A stretch of DNA of 64,000 nt from Alkalinema sp. RU_4_3 (GCA_012031975.1 JAAUSA010000001.1:1-64000); one strand, 5' to 3'. Counted from the first letter of the stretch, positions 49,875 through 60,091 are shown. Notes: generated from the letters alone by a model not told the origin. Translations and numbers: made by a program.

Positions 49875-51187
49875 ACGGCCCCCACCGGCGATTGATCCGC
49901 CACTTGATCAACGGCCCGATCGAAGACTGCGCACATTTTTCGCGTCATTTCCCGTCCCGTATAGGGCGCAAAGGCTTCCCACTGAGTTGTCAAGGGCTTG
50001 GTTGGTTGAACAAAGGCTTGCAAAATCGGTTCAATTGCGATGGGTTGATTGGTTTCATTGAAAGTCACAACTTCACCGACCTGACAATCCTGCAAAATAT
50101 CCACTACCGAGCTGTTTTGGTGGAAGATTGCTAAAATTGGACGTTGCGCCAAGATACAGGGATACAATTTGGAAGCCGTATAGCTGGGATCATCGGAGCC
50201 GATCATCAGAATCACATCACTATCAACTAAAAGTTGCTGGGCGGCGAAATAGGGAATCCGACTGGTATGCTCCACCACCATGTCGCCGATTCCGCAGGCA
50301 GCAGCGATCGGTTCGATACTTTTAACGGCTAAATGGGGCGGCGCATAGCTCGTGCCAACAAAATGCAGTTGTACCGTTTCCCAGGCGGCAGGATTAGCTA
50401 ACCGAGCCGATTGAATTCCCGTGAATAAAATCTGTAAAGCGCGATGCATATCTGCCCCGCCCCGTCCGACATAAACCCAATGCTGTCGCCCATCCTGGGG
50501 ATCGAAAATCGGCTGTTTGACCTGAAGCTGAGGCAGTTGCTCAAAATCCTTTTCCGGCGCACCAAACGGTAACACCATAAATTGTTCGGGACTTAACCAC
50601 GGATACCGACTTTGCAACACTTCGGGATAGGTCGGCGAAACGCTGATGATCTGCTGCACCGATCGCATTGCCTGGGGTTCCGAGCATCGGGCTAGCAATT
50701 GGGTAAGGCCATATTTGAGACGTCCCCCCGGTGGTTGGGCTTGGGGCTTACCTGTCTGAGCCTTGTGATAGTCACTACGCCAGGGGTCTTGAAAATCAAG
50801 CACATAGGGCACTTTAAACTTCTGCCACCAGCGTTTCCCTAATAACATCACCGGGAAAATTGTAGTAGAGAAAAAGACTAAATCGAATTGCTGCTCTGAC
50901 AATAACCGATCGCCGATCGCTTGCATCTGTGGCAAACAGCGCCAACCCACATTCCCCAATCCCACTAACTTGGTATAGCGACTCGACAACGCATCGACGT
51001 AAATGATCGGCACATGTTCGGGCAATGCCGCAGCTAACATTGGATCCTGGGGATGCGGCACATGTTCGGGTTTGACAGCCAACACCGTTGCTTCCCAGCC
51101 AAAGGCTTCCAAGTAAGGCAGCGCCACCCGAATGCGTTGATGATCCGGGGCATTCGTCGGTGGGAAATGAGGACTAATAATCAACAT
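49871..51187 (-). CDS. GT4-like glycosyltransferase
   Basis: GT-B protein: LIISPHFPPTNAPDHQRIR at the N-terminus, VPYVLDFQDPWRSDY in the acceptor domain, and WVYVGRGGADMHRALQILF then PYFAAQQLLVDSDVILMIGSD in the donor domain. The E-x7-E motif is not obvious, so this belongs to a divergent branch. Start placed at ATG 51187, which has GAGG 6 bases upstream; the frame remains open to 51283 with another ATG at 51250. 438 residues. Coupled by ATGA overlap to the polymerase-like gene. Confidence 0.85.
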   Translation of the reverse strand: MLIISPHFPPTNAPDHQRIRVALPYLEAFGWEATVLAVKPEHVPHPQDPMLAAALPEHVPIIYVDALSSRYTKLVGLGNVGWRCLPQMQAIGDRLLSEQQFDLVFFSTTIFPVMLLGKRWWQKFKVPYVLDFQDPWRSDYHKAQTGKPQAQPPGGRLKYGLTQLLARCSEPQAMRSVQQIISVSPTYPEVLQSRYPWLSPEQFMVLPFGAPEKDFEQLPQLQVKQPIFDPQDGRQHWVYVGRGGADMHRALQILFTGIQSARLANPAAWETVQLHFVGTSYAPPHLAVKSIEPIAAACGIGDMVVEHTSRIPYFAAQQLLVDSDVILMIGSDDPSYTASKLYPCILAQRPILAIFHQNSSVVDILQDCQVGEVVTFNETNQPIAIEPILQAFVQPTKPLTTQWEAFAPYTGREMTRKMCAVFDRAVDQVADQSPVGAV

Positions 51188-51339
51188 CCGTCGCCTCGAT
51201 CGGGACGAATTATCCGGCTGACAATGGTTGGGCAGATTGGCAATCAGCATAGGAAGATGACAAATAAATCTCTCATCCCCCATGATATTAGGCTTATATT
51301 TGCGATCGTGTTTGCGATCGTGTGGCCTAAGATATAAGA

Positions 51340-52404
51340 TTACTCAGTTGATACCATCGTACTTGTAGAAATGACTTGGGCGCAAAGCTTGTGGTAAAGC
51401 AATTCATACTGATCAACAATCACCCGATCGGAAAAATGACGTTCCGCCCTTTCCCGGCAGTGGCTTCGATCGATTTGATCGAGCTGCTGCACCGCCGCGA
51501 TCGCCTCTTCCACTGAGTTCACCAAGAAGCCATCTATCCCCGGTCGAACGATTTCTGGCAGTGATCCACGGGGCGTCGAAATCACTGGTGTTCCACAGGC
51601 AAGCGCTTCGGCAAACACAATGCCAAAGGGTTCATCCCATTCGATCGGGACAATCATCGCCGCTGCTTGGCCGAGCAATTCATTTTTCTGCCGATCGTCA
51701 ACGGGGCCAACGTATTCAATCCCATTTTTATCCAGATGGGGCGCGATTTGAGTGCACCAATAGGCTTCGCCTTCGGCACTGGACACCCGGTTTCCTGCGA
51801 TTAACAACCTTCGGCCCGTGGCTTCGGCAACCGCGATCGCATTATGCACACCTTTAATATGTTCTAATCGACTCAAGAAAACCAACGGCGCGTCTGCACT
51901 CACCTGGGGCTGAAAGGTATAACGATCGAGTTCAATGCCATTATGAATGCCCAACCAATTACCGCCCGCTTGCCGTCCTTGTCGCGCAATATGCTCACTG
52001 CATCCCGTAAAGGTCAAATGCTCACCGCCTAACTTCGCGGCCCAACCGACGGTACGGGCTGTGGGTTGACGCTGGTAGGACATCACTTTCGGCAAACGCC
52101 CCGGCAATAACGGCAGCAAATACTGCAACCGCGAGAAACTGTGCAACACATCCGGCTGAAATTGCTGGGTTGCCCGCCAGAGGGCAGCGGTATTGACGAT
52201 CGTATCGCCAGTGGATTGCGATCGTAATCCCGGCCAAGCAAATTGTCGATCGACAGAACAGGTGGAATCGCGATGGGCGACTAAACCGACAGTATGACCC
52301 CGTGCTCTTAGACCTCGCGCAATAAAATCAATCACCCGCTCAATACCACCGTACAAACTCGGTGGAACAGGTAGTTCGGGATCGGCTGTCAATAGAATTC
52401 GCAT
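51340..52404 (-). CDS. GT4-family glycosyltransferase
   Basis: GT-B transferase. MRILLTADPELPVPPSLYGG has the Gly-Gly acceptor loop (YGGIERVI); LSRLEHIKGVHNAIAVAEAT begins the donor domain; WDEPFGIVFAEALACGTPV gives E-x7-E. Start at ATG 52404, where similarity begins; the open frame runs back to 52578 into the upstream gene. 354 residues, complete. Confidence 0.9.
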   Translation of the reverse strand: MRILLTADPELPVPPSLYGGIERVIDFIARGLRARGHTVGLVAHRDSTCSVDRQFAWPGLRSQSTGDTIVNTAALWRATQQFQPDVLHSFSRLQYLLPLLPGRLPKVMSYQRQPTARTVGWAAKLGGEHLTFTGCSEHIARQGRQAGGNWLGIHNGIELDRYTFQPQVSADAPLVFLSRLEHIKGVHNAIAVAEATGRRLLIAGNRVSSAEGEAYWCTQIAPHLDKNGIEYVGPVDDRQKNELLGQAAAMIVPIEWDEPFGIVFAEALACGTPVISTPRGSLPEIVRPGIDGFLVNSVEEAIAAVQQLDQIDRSHCRERAERHFSDRVIVDQYELLYHKLCAQVISTSTMVSTE

Positions 52405-52433
52405 GGTACTGTGCTCACAGATAATGAATGAAA

Positions 52434-53707
52434 CTAAATTTTGACGCATGCTGGCACCGATAATGCGACTGCCGCTTGCTGAATTAACCGATCGGCCTGG
52501 GTTTCCCAAGCCAATGTGGTGCTTACTTGCATTGCCGCCTGCTTGGCGATCGCTAATTGTCCCGGATGCTGTACCCAATGGTTAATCACTGTGGCCAACG
52601 ATCGGGCATCATCACTGGCAATCAACTGCCCCGCCTGCGGATAGACTTGCAGGACTTCCCGCTGACCTGCCGTATCGGTGGCAATCACCGCTAGTCCCGC
52701 TTCGAGATATTGAAACAACTTGTTGGTCACCGTTAGATTGCGGCTGGGAATTGTTCTTGTCTCTAAGGCCAAGCCGATATCATGTTCAGCAATGCGAGCA
52801 GATAATTCCTGGTTCGCTACCGGAGCGTGGATAAATAACCGATCGTGCCAACCCTCTGGCACCTGATCCATCAACCAAGTGCGGTATGCGGGCGGACAAT
52901 TACCTCGTAAATGGACTTGTACCGATCCTTGCACAGATGGGAGTGCCGCCAATAAGGTTTCTAAGCCTCGCCCTGGCCCGATCGTTTGAGAAAACCAATG
53001 TAAGGATGGTGTGATTCGATCACTACGATCGTGAGCTGCCAAGGAGCCTGCAATCCCATGATCCGGGGGGAAGACGTTATAAATTACCGTTGGCGTTGGG
53101 CTTTGATATGCCATTGCCATTGCCGTTGCCATTGCCTGTGATGGGGCTAAACAATAGTGACAATTTTGGGCGAGTGTTGCTTCGAGTGATTTAATCCAGC
53201 CGATCGGACGGTTTGCCTGGGCTGCTGGTAATAAATCCTGGGAAAACCAGTCTTCAAAATCGACACCGACGCGATAGCCCTGTTGCTGGAGCTGTTGGCC
53301 GACCCAAAGCCCTGCTTCCGAATGAACAATCGTTAAATCTGCACGATAATTCTGGGCAAACCGGAGCATCGCCTTTGCCCCATAGCCTAACAGCGCTGGC
53401 AATAGAATCTGTGCCCTTTGGAAGAGCAGCCGAGCCAGTTTTGCCTGTACACGAATCCTCGATCGTTGATATTTCTGTTGCCAATTCCGCCCCCGGAAAT
53501 CAATTAAGGGCTGAAACTGCCAAGATTGAGATTGATCTAACGACTGAATCGCTGCATATAGTTGCTGATCGCGATCGACTAATGCCGCATCAAACCATAA
53601 ACCCACGACCAAAACATCATGTCCGGCGGCGGCTAAAGCGGCGGCTTCTTTCTGGGGCCGGGGGGCTGTGCAGAGATGCCCCCAATTAAGATTAAGATTC
53701 GAGCCAT
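52434..53707 (-). pseudogene. GT4-family glycosyltransferase, frameshifted near the N-terminus
   Basis: The true N-terminus MARILILIGGISAQPP starts at ATG 53707, but the frame is lost at a G6 run on the plus strand (53660-53665). One extra base gives RPQKEAAALAAAGHDVLVV, joining smoothly to LVVGLWFDAALVDRD. Corrected length is about 424 residues. The donor domain has FSQTIGPGRGLETLLAALP and LTVTNKLFQYLEAGLAV. It contains a hexanucleotide repeat encoding Met-Ala dipeptides. Start overlaps the upstream GT2 by 16 bases. Confidence 0.85.
53110..53138 (-). repeat. Hexanucleotide tandem repeat (GCCATT) inside a glycosyltransferase gene
   Basis: About five units of GCCATT/GCCGTT in tandem, encoding an Ala-Met run (ATAMAMAYQ) after SQAMA. 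In-frame 6-base units could expand or contract without frameshift. Confidence 0.6.
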
Positions 53708-54717
53708 GATGGGAGTCCTGAAGTTTGCGATTGACGTAGTTTTTGCTGCTGCTGAGTTTTCCAGCGGCGATAGCCGATCAAATAAATGAAATACTGAATT
53801 CGCTTTGCCATCCGCCACCCGAAGCGTTTACTCAATTTCTCGAAGCTGGGGCTGCCCGATGGCGGTAGCGTCCAGCCACCCAAGGCTTGCACTTGACGTT
53901 CTGCCTGACATTGCAATGCAGCCACGGCAGGATAGGTTTCATAAATAAAGCGCTGAAACAGCATCGAACAAACAGCTTGAGTCCTGGGAGTAGATTCAAC
54001 TTGCAGCAAATGCTGGGTACAAAGTTCAATGGCCCGATAGGCGGATTGATACGCCGCATCGGATTTACGATCGCTCAGACTACCAGAAATGCCCGATCGG
54101 TAAAAACTCTTGGCATGGCCACAGAATTGCACCCCCTGACTCGCCAGAATCACTCGACAAAAATATTCACCATCATCATTTAACGATAGACCTTCATCCC
54201 ACTCACCCGCCGCGTCAATGATCGATCGTGGCACGAGCCAAGCTGCCGGATGCATCATCAAGTTCTCCTGCCAAGCCGCAATCAACCAATCCATCGGTGA
54301 CAAATGCTGCCACAGTGCATCGAGGGTAAAAGCCGCTTCTCGTGGGTGATGATAGAACCGGGACCAAGCACCAGAGGCAATACAGTTTGGTGGGCTAGCT
54401 TGTAACAGCTTAATTTGTTGGGAAATCTTATCCGGTGCCAGCAAGTCGTCGGCATCAATAAATTGAATATAATCTCCCTGCGCTTTGCGGATTGCATGAT
54501 TGCGGGCTGCTGCTGCCCCTTGATTCGGCTGAGTGAACACCTGAACTCGATCGCTGGCAAAAGTTCGCGCGATCGCTAAGGTCTGATCCGTCGATCCATC
54601 GTCCACGATAATGATTTCGAGATTAGGCCAGGTTTGGGCTAGGACCGATTGAATTGTTTGGCCAATCCAATTGGCGGAGTTATAAGCGGGAATGAGAACT
54701 GAAACAAGAGGTTGCAT
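53692..54717 (-). CDS. GT2-family glycosyltransferase
   Basis: GT-A transferase: VSVLIPAYNSANWIGQTIQS, IIIVDDGSTDQTL, AAARNHAIRKAQGDYIQFID and the DADD metal motif right after it. The end has KRFGWRMAKRIQYFIYLIGY, a membrane-associating helix. Start at MQPLVSVLIP (54717); the open frame from 54750 adds a hydrophobic stretch lacking family similarity. 341 residues. Confidence 0.9.
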   Translation of the reverse strand: MQPLVSVLIPAYNSANWIGQTIQSVLAQTWPNLEIIIVDDGSTDQTLAIARTFASDRVQVFTQPNQGAAAARNHAIRKAQGDYIQFIDADDLLAPDKISQQIKLLQASPPNCIASGAWSRFYHHPREAAFTLDALWQHLSPMDWLIAAWQENLMMHPAAWLVPRSIIDAAGEWDEGLSLNDDGEYFCRVILASQGVQFCGHAKSFYRSGISGSLSDRKSDAAYQSAYRAIELCTQHLLQVESTPRTQAVCSMLFQRFIYETYPAVAALQCQAERQVQALGGWTLPPSGSPSFEKLSKRFGWRMAKRIQYFIYLIGYRRWKTQQQQKLRQSQTSGLPSWLES

Positions 54718-54737
54718 GATAATTAACAGTAGAAAGA

Positions 54738-55697
54738 TTAAACTAAACAATTTTGCCAGCCATAGCGGAAATACCAGGGCTTAGAGTCTGCTACGTAGTG
54801 ATGCATAACGGCTTGGGGCGTTTGAGCTTCGGACTGACTTGGCATGAGGATATAGTCCTGGGCTGGCGCGATCGCACTCGGTTGACGAGCCATCAGCATC
54901 GCCGCGATCGCCTGTTCCTGGTAATAATGGGTACCCTCTAATTCAATCATTGTTTTGCACCAATATTCCAGCTCATCCCAATCGATCGACTCACTTTGCA
55001 AGCCGCAGATCCCGACGTTGATTTTATCGGGAATGCTCACGCCTGCGAGTCGCTGCATCAGTTGCGCCGAATAGCCATAGGCCGTTTCTACATCGACCAT
55101 GTAGCAGGATTGCTGCGGTGATGCTAGCCAGTTTAAGAGGAATTCTGGCTGCCGGAAAAATAGCATATCCGAGTCTAAAACCAACTTCCAGCCCTGGGAA
55201 TTAACATGAATATCCGTCAGCTTTCGCAAGTTAAAATATTCTAACCGTCGCGATCGTAAAGTCGGAAACTGCCCGATCGGCAAATACTGATCTAATGTTG
55301 CCTCTGTTACTGCTGCTGCAATAATTTCCGCATCGGGAAAGATCCGCCGAATCGCCGCCGTATCAGCCTGGGTCAAACTGCCATCGTCATAAATTACAGG
55401 ACGGATATAAGTTCCCGATCGAGTAATCAGCGAATAGGCACAAAAGCAAGTTTGATACCAAAACTTTCGTCCGCTGAGAAAGTAAATCCGATCGGGATGG
55501 GGCGTTGGCGTCAGCGTTGGCAATTGGTGGGCCGCTGCTTCCATTTGGCGTTTGGCCTGTTGATCACCAATTTGATTAATCACGCCCCGTTTGAGTGATT
55601 TTTGCAACCGCCCTTTCGGTGCATAATAGCTCCAGTAGGCAATTTTTCCCAGCGATAATCCCTTTGCAAAATTCTGCATCTGATTCAACTTCAGCAT
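54738..55697 (-). CDS. GT8-like glycosyltransferase
   Basis: Putative GT-A transferase with the D-x-D-like LVLDSDMLFFRQPEFLL, preceded by EYFNLRKLTDI, and later GICGLQSESIDWDELEYWC and YYQEQAIAAMLM, the layout of family 8-like nucleotide-sugar enzymes. The N-terminal 55 residues are basic and helical. 319 residues. Family assignment rests on the DSD context and predicted fold only; specificity unknown. The upstream gene ends 3 bases before its start. Confidence 0.72.
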   Translation of the reverse strand: MLKLNQMQNFAKGLSLGKIAYWSYYAPKGRLQKSLKRGVINQIGDQQAKRQMEAAAHQLPTLTPTPHPDRIYFLSGRKFWYQTCFCAYSLITRSGTYIRPVIYDDGSLTQADTAAIRRIFPDAEIIAAAVTEATLDQYLPIGQFPTLRSRRLEYFNLRKLTDIHVNSQGWKLVLDSDMLFFRQPEFLLNWLASPQQSCYMVDVETAYGYSAQLMQRLAGVSIPDKINVGICGLQSESIDWDELEYWCKTMIELEGTHYYQEQAIAAMLMARQPSAIAPAQDYILMPSQSEAQTPQAVMHHYVADSKPWYFRYGWQNCLV

Positions 55698-55700
55698 CGG

Positions 55701-56642
55701 CTATTCCACTCCTGAGGCCAAGGCCTCGTATAGACCACAGGCTCCCCGCCAGCGCACATAGGCTGCGGCATTACGCCAAGCACCATAGGCAAAAAAGGCT
55801 TTAACCTTACGTGGCAGCACCGTCCAAGGCGAGATTGATGGCCACAACTGCACATCATGGATACCCAATACCTGCACCCAGGATCGAGTTGCTGCCTTGT
55901 TCAATCGGGCTAAATAATTCCATTTCAAGCGATTGGCTGCAATTAAATGCACCACTTCTAACTTAGGAAAATACCCGACCTGCCAGCCCTGACGCATCGC
56001 CGTCAGTACAATATCGTTATCTTCCCCAGATGTCAGTTGCTTCCCTGTCCGACCTAGGGCCAGGCGAGCTAGAACATCCTGAGTCTGGGCCACGTAGGCA
56101 CCAAACACCTCTCGCCGAATCGCCAAGCCAATTCCCGCTGGAGCAAAATCGGGATAGACAATCGGCTCATCCGATCGCAAAGCCTCACTCACCTGAACCA
56201 ATTCTCCAAAGTCACGTATCGCTAAGACTTTATAAAACTCAGCCATCCAGGGTTCTGGCGTAATCTCGAACCTGGGCACCGACTTACCGCCGATCGCCCC
56301 TATCTGCAGATGCTGCTGGAACACACCTTGAACTTCGAGTAAATAGTTCGAACTCAGCAGATTATCATCATCGACAAATACCAAAACTTCACCTTGGGCT
56401 GCTTGAAATCCGCAGAGTCGAGCCGCAGTTAAGCCCACCTTCTCCTCACGGATAATCTGCCCTTGGGGATGCCAATCGATCGACCATTCCCAGGCGATGG
56501 GCGTCTCACTGGCATTATCAATCACCAATAGTTCCCAGTCGGTGTAGGGCAAATTCTGATCCTCAAGGGCTTTGATCACCAAGTGAAGATAGTCGCGGCG
56601 AGGATTATGCGTACAAATAATCACACTAATGAACGGTTTCAT
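55701..56642 (-). CDS. GT2-family glycosyltransferase
   Basis: GT-A transferase: FISVIICTHNPRRDYLHLVI, ELLVIDNASETP, LTAARLCGFQAAQGEVLVFV and VDDDNLLSSNYL metal motif; a downstream TSGEDNDIVLTAMRQGW carries the catalytic Glu-Asp region of this subfamily. Start at MKPFISVIIC (56642); the frame is open to 56741 without similarity. 313 residues. Confidence 0.9.
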   Translation of the reverse strand: MKPFISVIICTHNPRRDYLHLVIKALEDQNLPYTDWELLVIDNASETPIAWEWSIDWHPQGQIIREEKVGLTAARLCGFQAAQGEVLVFVDDDNLLSSNYLLEVQGVFQQHLQIGAIGGKSVPRFEITPEPWMAEFYKVLAIRDFGELVQVSEALRSDEPIVYPDFAPAGIGLAIRREVFGAYVAQTQDVLARLALGRTGKQLTSGEDNDIVLTAMRQGWQVGYFPKLEVVHLIAANRLKWNYLARLNKAATRSWVQVLGIHDVQLWPSISPWTVLPRKVKAFFAYGAWRNAAAYVRWRGACGLYEALASGVE

Positions 56643-56667
56643 AAATCTAGTGAATGTGGTGGATCGA

Positions 56668-57906
56668 TTACAGTCTGATGGTTGTGCGAATTGTCTGCCG
56701 ATCGATGGTCGATCGATAGCTCGCTTCCTGAATTTGGCCAATGTATTCCAAGCTATAGTGACTCAGAACACGGGCACGGGCGATTGTGCCATACTGCTGT
56801 CGGCGATCGGGATCTTGCAGCAGTTGGAGAATCAACTTTGCTAGCAGTTTTGGCTGCTGGGGTGGGGTCAGCAATCCCGCCTGTCCTCCATCGAGCAATT
56901 CCACCATTCCCCCCGCACTACTGCCCACCACCCCCCGTCCAGCCGCCATTGCCTCCAAGCAAACCAAGCCAAAACTTTCCCAAATGCTTGGGAAAACGCA
57001 AATATCTGTTTGGGCTAAATATCGTGGGACTTGATCTAGGGGTACAGCACCGATGAATTCCAGGGCGTGGATATGGCGGTGGAGTTTTTGACAAATATAT
57101 TCCTGCATATTCAAATGCTTTACGGGCGAAGGCCATGCTGGCCCCACAAAGCGGAATTTGGCTGCCGGGTATTGCTTGAGCACCAGGGGAATCGCCCGCA
57201 TCAAATCAAGAATTCCTTTGCGAATTTCCAAGCGGCCAATGAAGGTAATCCGCTGTGTCTGAGTATCGAGGGGGATTTCGAGGAGCGCTGGGGTAGGAAT
57301 GTAAGGATAGGGGACGGGATCGATGATGGCTCGATCGAGTTGCCAATCTACATAGACTTGCTGACCAATCGCTGTGGAAGGTGCCGCAATGGTTTGGGCC
57401 TGTAAGGCGTGATGATATTCGGGATCGGACTGCCGATCGTAGATTGGCTGGGCCGGTGGTAGCTTGGGCCATTGACCCCGGCGTAGGGCACCCAGGATAA
57501 ACCGCAACTTGGCGGCACCGTCCAATGGGGTATGACCGACCTTTTGCAAAATATAACTGGGGGTATGGAGCTTGAGCACTAACGGCAATGCGGGAAATTG
57601 GGTCGCAATCACCGCCGCATCTGCCCCACAGTCAGGCCCTTCCAGCAGATCGAACTGAACCAGTTGATGGCGCTGCGCGAAGATTGGCGCAATTTCCTGG
57701 GCAAAGCTGGTCCGATCGCGCGGTTGAATCCGATGGATTGTGAGTCCAGGCATGGTTTCATAGCCAGAACGGGAAGGACTCGCCGCAAAGACTTCCACAT
57801 GATGCCCCCGTTGGGCCAACATCTGGGCCGCCTGACGAACATAGGTGGCAATTCCGCCGATCGCGGTATCCGGCGGATACTCATAGCTGACAAATGCAAT
57901 TTTCAT
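56668..57906 (-). CDS. GT4-family glycosyltransferase
   Basis: GT-B transferase, first in the run after Wzt. MKIAFVSYEYPPDTAIGGIATYV has the acceptor loop; FIGRLEIRKGILDLMRAIPL begins the donor domain; WESFGLVCLEAMAAGRGVVG carries E-x7-E. 412 residues, complete. Starts 4 bases after the Wzt stop, in the same operon. Confidence 0.9.
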   Translation of the reverse strand: MKIAFVSYEYPPDTAIGGIATYVRQAAQMLAQRGHHVEVFAASPSRSGYETMPGLTIHRIQPRDRTSFAQEIAPIFAQRHQLVQFDLLEGPDCGADAAVIATQFPALPLVLKLHTPSYILQKVGHTPLDGAAKLRFILGALRRGQWPKLPPAQPIYDRQSDPEYHHALQAQTIAAPSTAIGQQVYVDWQLDRAIIDPVPYPYIPTPALLEIPLDTQTQRITFIGRLEIRKGILDLMRAIPLVLKQYPAAKFRFVGPAWPSPVKHLNMQEYICQKLHRHIHALEFIGAVPLDQVPRYLAQTDICVFPSIWESFGLVCLEAMAAGRGVVGSSAGGMVELLDGGQAGLLTPPQQPKLLAKLILQLLQDPDRRQQYGTIARARVLSHYSLEYIGQIQEASYRSTIDRQTIRTTIRL

Positions 57907-57910
57907 AGGG

Positions 57911-59194
57911 CTAACCTCGGGTTACTACGGACGGTTGATAGTAACGTAGTTCGCAACCTTGGGCCAATCGCATAATGCCATGGTCACTGCGATAGGCCCA
58001 CATTGAGTCTTGAATAATCGACGGCTGGACCTCAAATTGCAGTACATCTTCAGCCGCGAGGTAGGTAATCGGATCGTTCGATCGATATAAGAAAATGCTC
58101 ATACGATAGGAACCTGGAAAGAGGGATATCCGGCCCAGATCAAACCGAATTTCCACCTCGTCTTTGAGTGCAAATGGCGTAATTCCTTCTTCCACTGTAC
58201 AAAGGCTAGATACCAACGTTCCAATGTCATCATAGATCCGCACTACCACTGCACAATCACTAAGCGGACTATGGGCATGAAGCTGAAGTCGTAGGCTATG
58301 CTCGCGATCGAAGATTGGCGATCGGGTCGGACAACGATCCAGATCTTCCAATGCCGCATCAGTTAAGGCGATCCCATAGGAGCTTACAGTCCCAATCGCA
58401 TCTTGATTGGTCGTTGCACTATTGAGGTAATGTTTTACCCCCGCTTCAGCGCTACCGGAAAAGACGAGTTCTCCCCGCTGCAACATGATCGCTGAGTCAC
58501 ATAACTGACGAATCGCCGCCATATTGTGGCTCACGAATAATACGGTCCGCCCCCCTTGGGCCACATCCTTCATTTTACCCAAACACTTATTTTGAAATTG
58601 AGCATCACCAACCGCAAGGACTTCATCCACAATTAAGATTTCTGGCTCCAGATGAGCCGCCACTGCAAAAGCTAACCGCACATACATCCCGGAGGAATAG
58701 CGTTTTACAGGCGTATCGAGAAAGCGTTCAACTTCGGCAAAGGCAACAATCTCATCAAATTTCCGCTGAATTTCCGCTTTACTCATGCCTAAAATGGCAC
58801 CATTCAGAAAAATATTTTCCCGTCCGGTCAATTCTGGATGGAATCCTGTACCTACTTCCAATAGGCTCGCCACCCGACCCCGTAAACCAATCCGACCCGA
58901 GGTTGGCTCGGTAATCCGGCTAAGCAGTTTTAGTAGCTGTCGATTTACCCGCACCATTACGCCCAATCACACCCATCCGATCGCCTTGCTTAACTGAAAA
59001 TTCGACATCTCGCAATGCCCAAAATCATCGGATCGCACCGATTTCATGGCTTTACGTTGACTCGATCGCCAGCGCCAAATTTGTCTAGCTTGTGTCGATA
59101 GAAGATCCCGAAATGATTGGTATTGGCCTTGGGATTTTGGGCCAAGGGAGTAACGTTTACTCAGGTTCTCGACTTGGATGGCAATGTTTGACAT
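57911..59194 (-). pseudogene. wzt: Wzt-type polysaccharide ABC transporter ATPase with two compensating frameshifts
   Basis: ATPase of the Wzm/Wzt exporter. In one frame: MSNIAIQVENLSKRYSLG (start 59194) and, after a TGA at 58967-58969, [54 protein letters not shown] (signature), [12 protein letters not shown] (Walker B) and VSHNMAAI. The missing Walker A segment, [18 protein letters not shown] then [10 protein letters not shown], lies in a different frame between about 59021 and 58937. One base lost at an A4 run (59021-59024) and one gained near 58937 explain this exactly, leaving the total divisible by three (427 codons). A C-terminal Wzt_C-like carbohydrate-binding domain (about 240-400) suggests export of a terminally modified O-antigen-type chain. 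Confidence 0.87.
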
Positions 59195-59257
59195 GGTAAA
59201 CTCGAAAGTGAGGGGACGGTGGAGGTAAGGTGCAAATTAAGGAGCCAAACAATATAG

Positions 59258-60091
59258 CTAAATGACATCGGCAAACGATCGCTCATAGGCCCGGAAGTAA
59301 CGCACGCCTGTGATGAGCAGCAATGAAACAAACACGATCGACAGGCTAAATCCTGGCCAATATAGCTGCGCATCTCCACCCAGAATCGCCCAGCGAAACC
59401 CATCAATCACTCCCACCATGGGATTCAGACAATAAAGCCACCGCCATTGCTCGGGCACAATGCTGCTGCTGAATCCTACGGGCGAAATATATAGACCAAA
59501 TTGAATGATAAACGGGACAACGTAGCGAAAATCTCGGTATTTCACATTCAGTGCCGATAGCCAGAAACCTGCTCCCATTGCGGCTCCAAAGGCCACTAGA
59601 ATAAAAAAAGGTAAGGTAATAATTCGCCAGCTAGGCATGAAGTGATACCATGCCATCAGCCCTAATAGAATAATTCCCGAAATCATAAAGTCAATAAAGC
59701 TGACAATCACTGCGCTCGTCGGCAGCACCAGCCGAGGAAAATAAACCTTGGAAAGTAAGTTCGCATTGCTAATCAGACTATTGCTCGACTCTGATAGGGA
59801 GTTGGCAAAAAACTGCCAGGGCAGCATCGCGGCAAAGACCAAAATGGGATAGGGAACACCTTGCGTGGGCAATTTAGCCAAGGTGCCGAACACGACTGTA
59901 AATACAACCATCGTCAGAAATGGCCGGAGCAAAGCCCAAGCCACCCCGATCGACGTCTGCTTATAGCGCACCAAAATATCTCGCCAAGCGAGAAAGTAGA
60001 ACAATTCGCGATAGCGCCAAAGGTCGCGCCAATATTGCCGATCGGCGCGACCGGATTCGATCGAGAGAAACTGAGGGAAGGAGGACATCAT
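59258..60091 (-). CDS. wzm: Wzm-type polysaccharide ABC transporter permease
   Basis: Six-helix permease (ABC-2 type) partnering the Wzt-like ATPase. ELFYFLAWRDILVRYKQTSI and GVAWALLRPFLTMVVFTVVF are characteristic, as is WLSALNVKYRDFRYVVPF and the conserved end NPMVGVIDGFRWAIL. 277 residues, intact. The gap to Wzt is 63 bases. Wzm/Wzt would flip the finished undecaprenyl-linked chain across the inner membrane. Confidence 0.92.
   Translation of the reverse strand: MMSSFPQFLSIESGRADRQYWRDLWRYRELFYFLAWRDILVRYKQTSIGVAWALLRPFLTMVVFTVVFGTLAKLPTQGVPYPILVFAAMLPWQFFANSLSESSNSLISNANLLSKVYFPRLVLPTSAVIVSFIDFMISGIILLGLMAWYHFMPSWRIITLPFFILVAFGAAMGAGFWLSALNVKYRDFRYVVPFIIQFGLYISPVGFSSSIVPEQWRWLYCLNPMVGVIDGFRWAILGGDAQLYWPGFSLSIVFVSLLLITGVRYFRAYERSFADVI

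Noticed and set aside
58964-58969. TGA readthrough or selenocysteine in Wzt
   Set aside because: The Walker A lies in another frame, so readthrough would not restore it; two indels explain the data.
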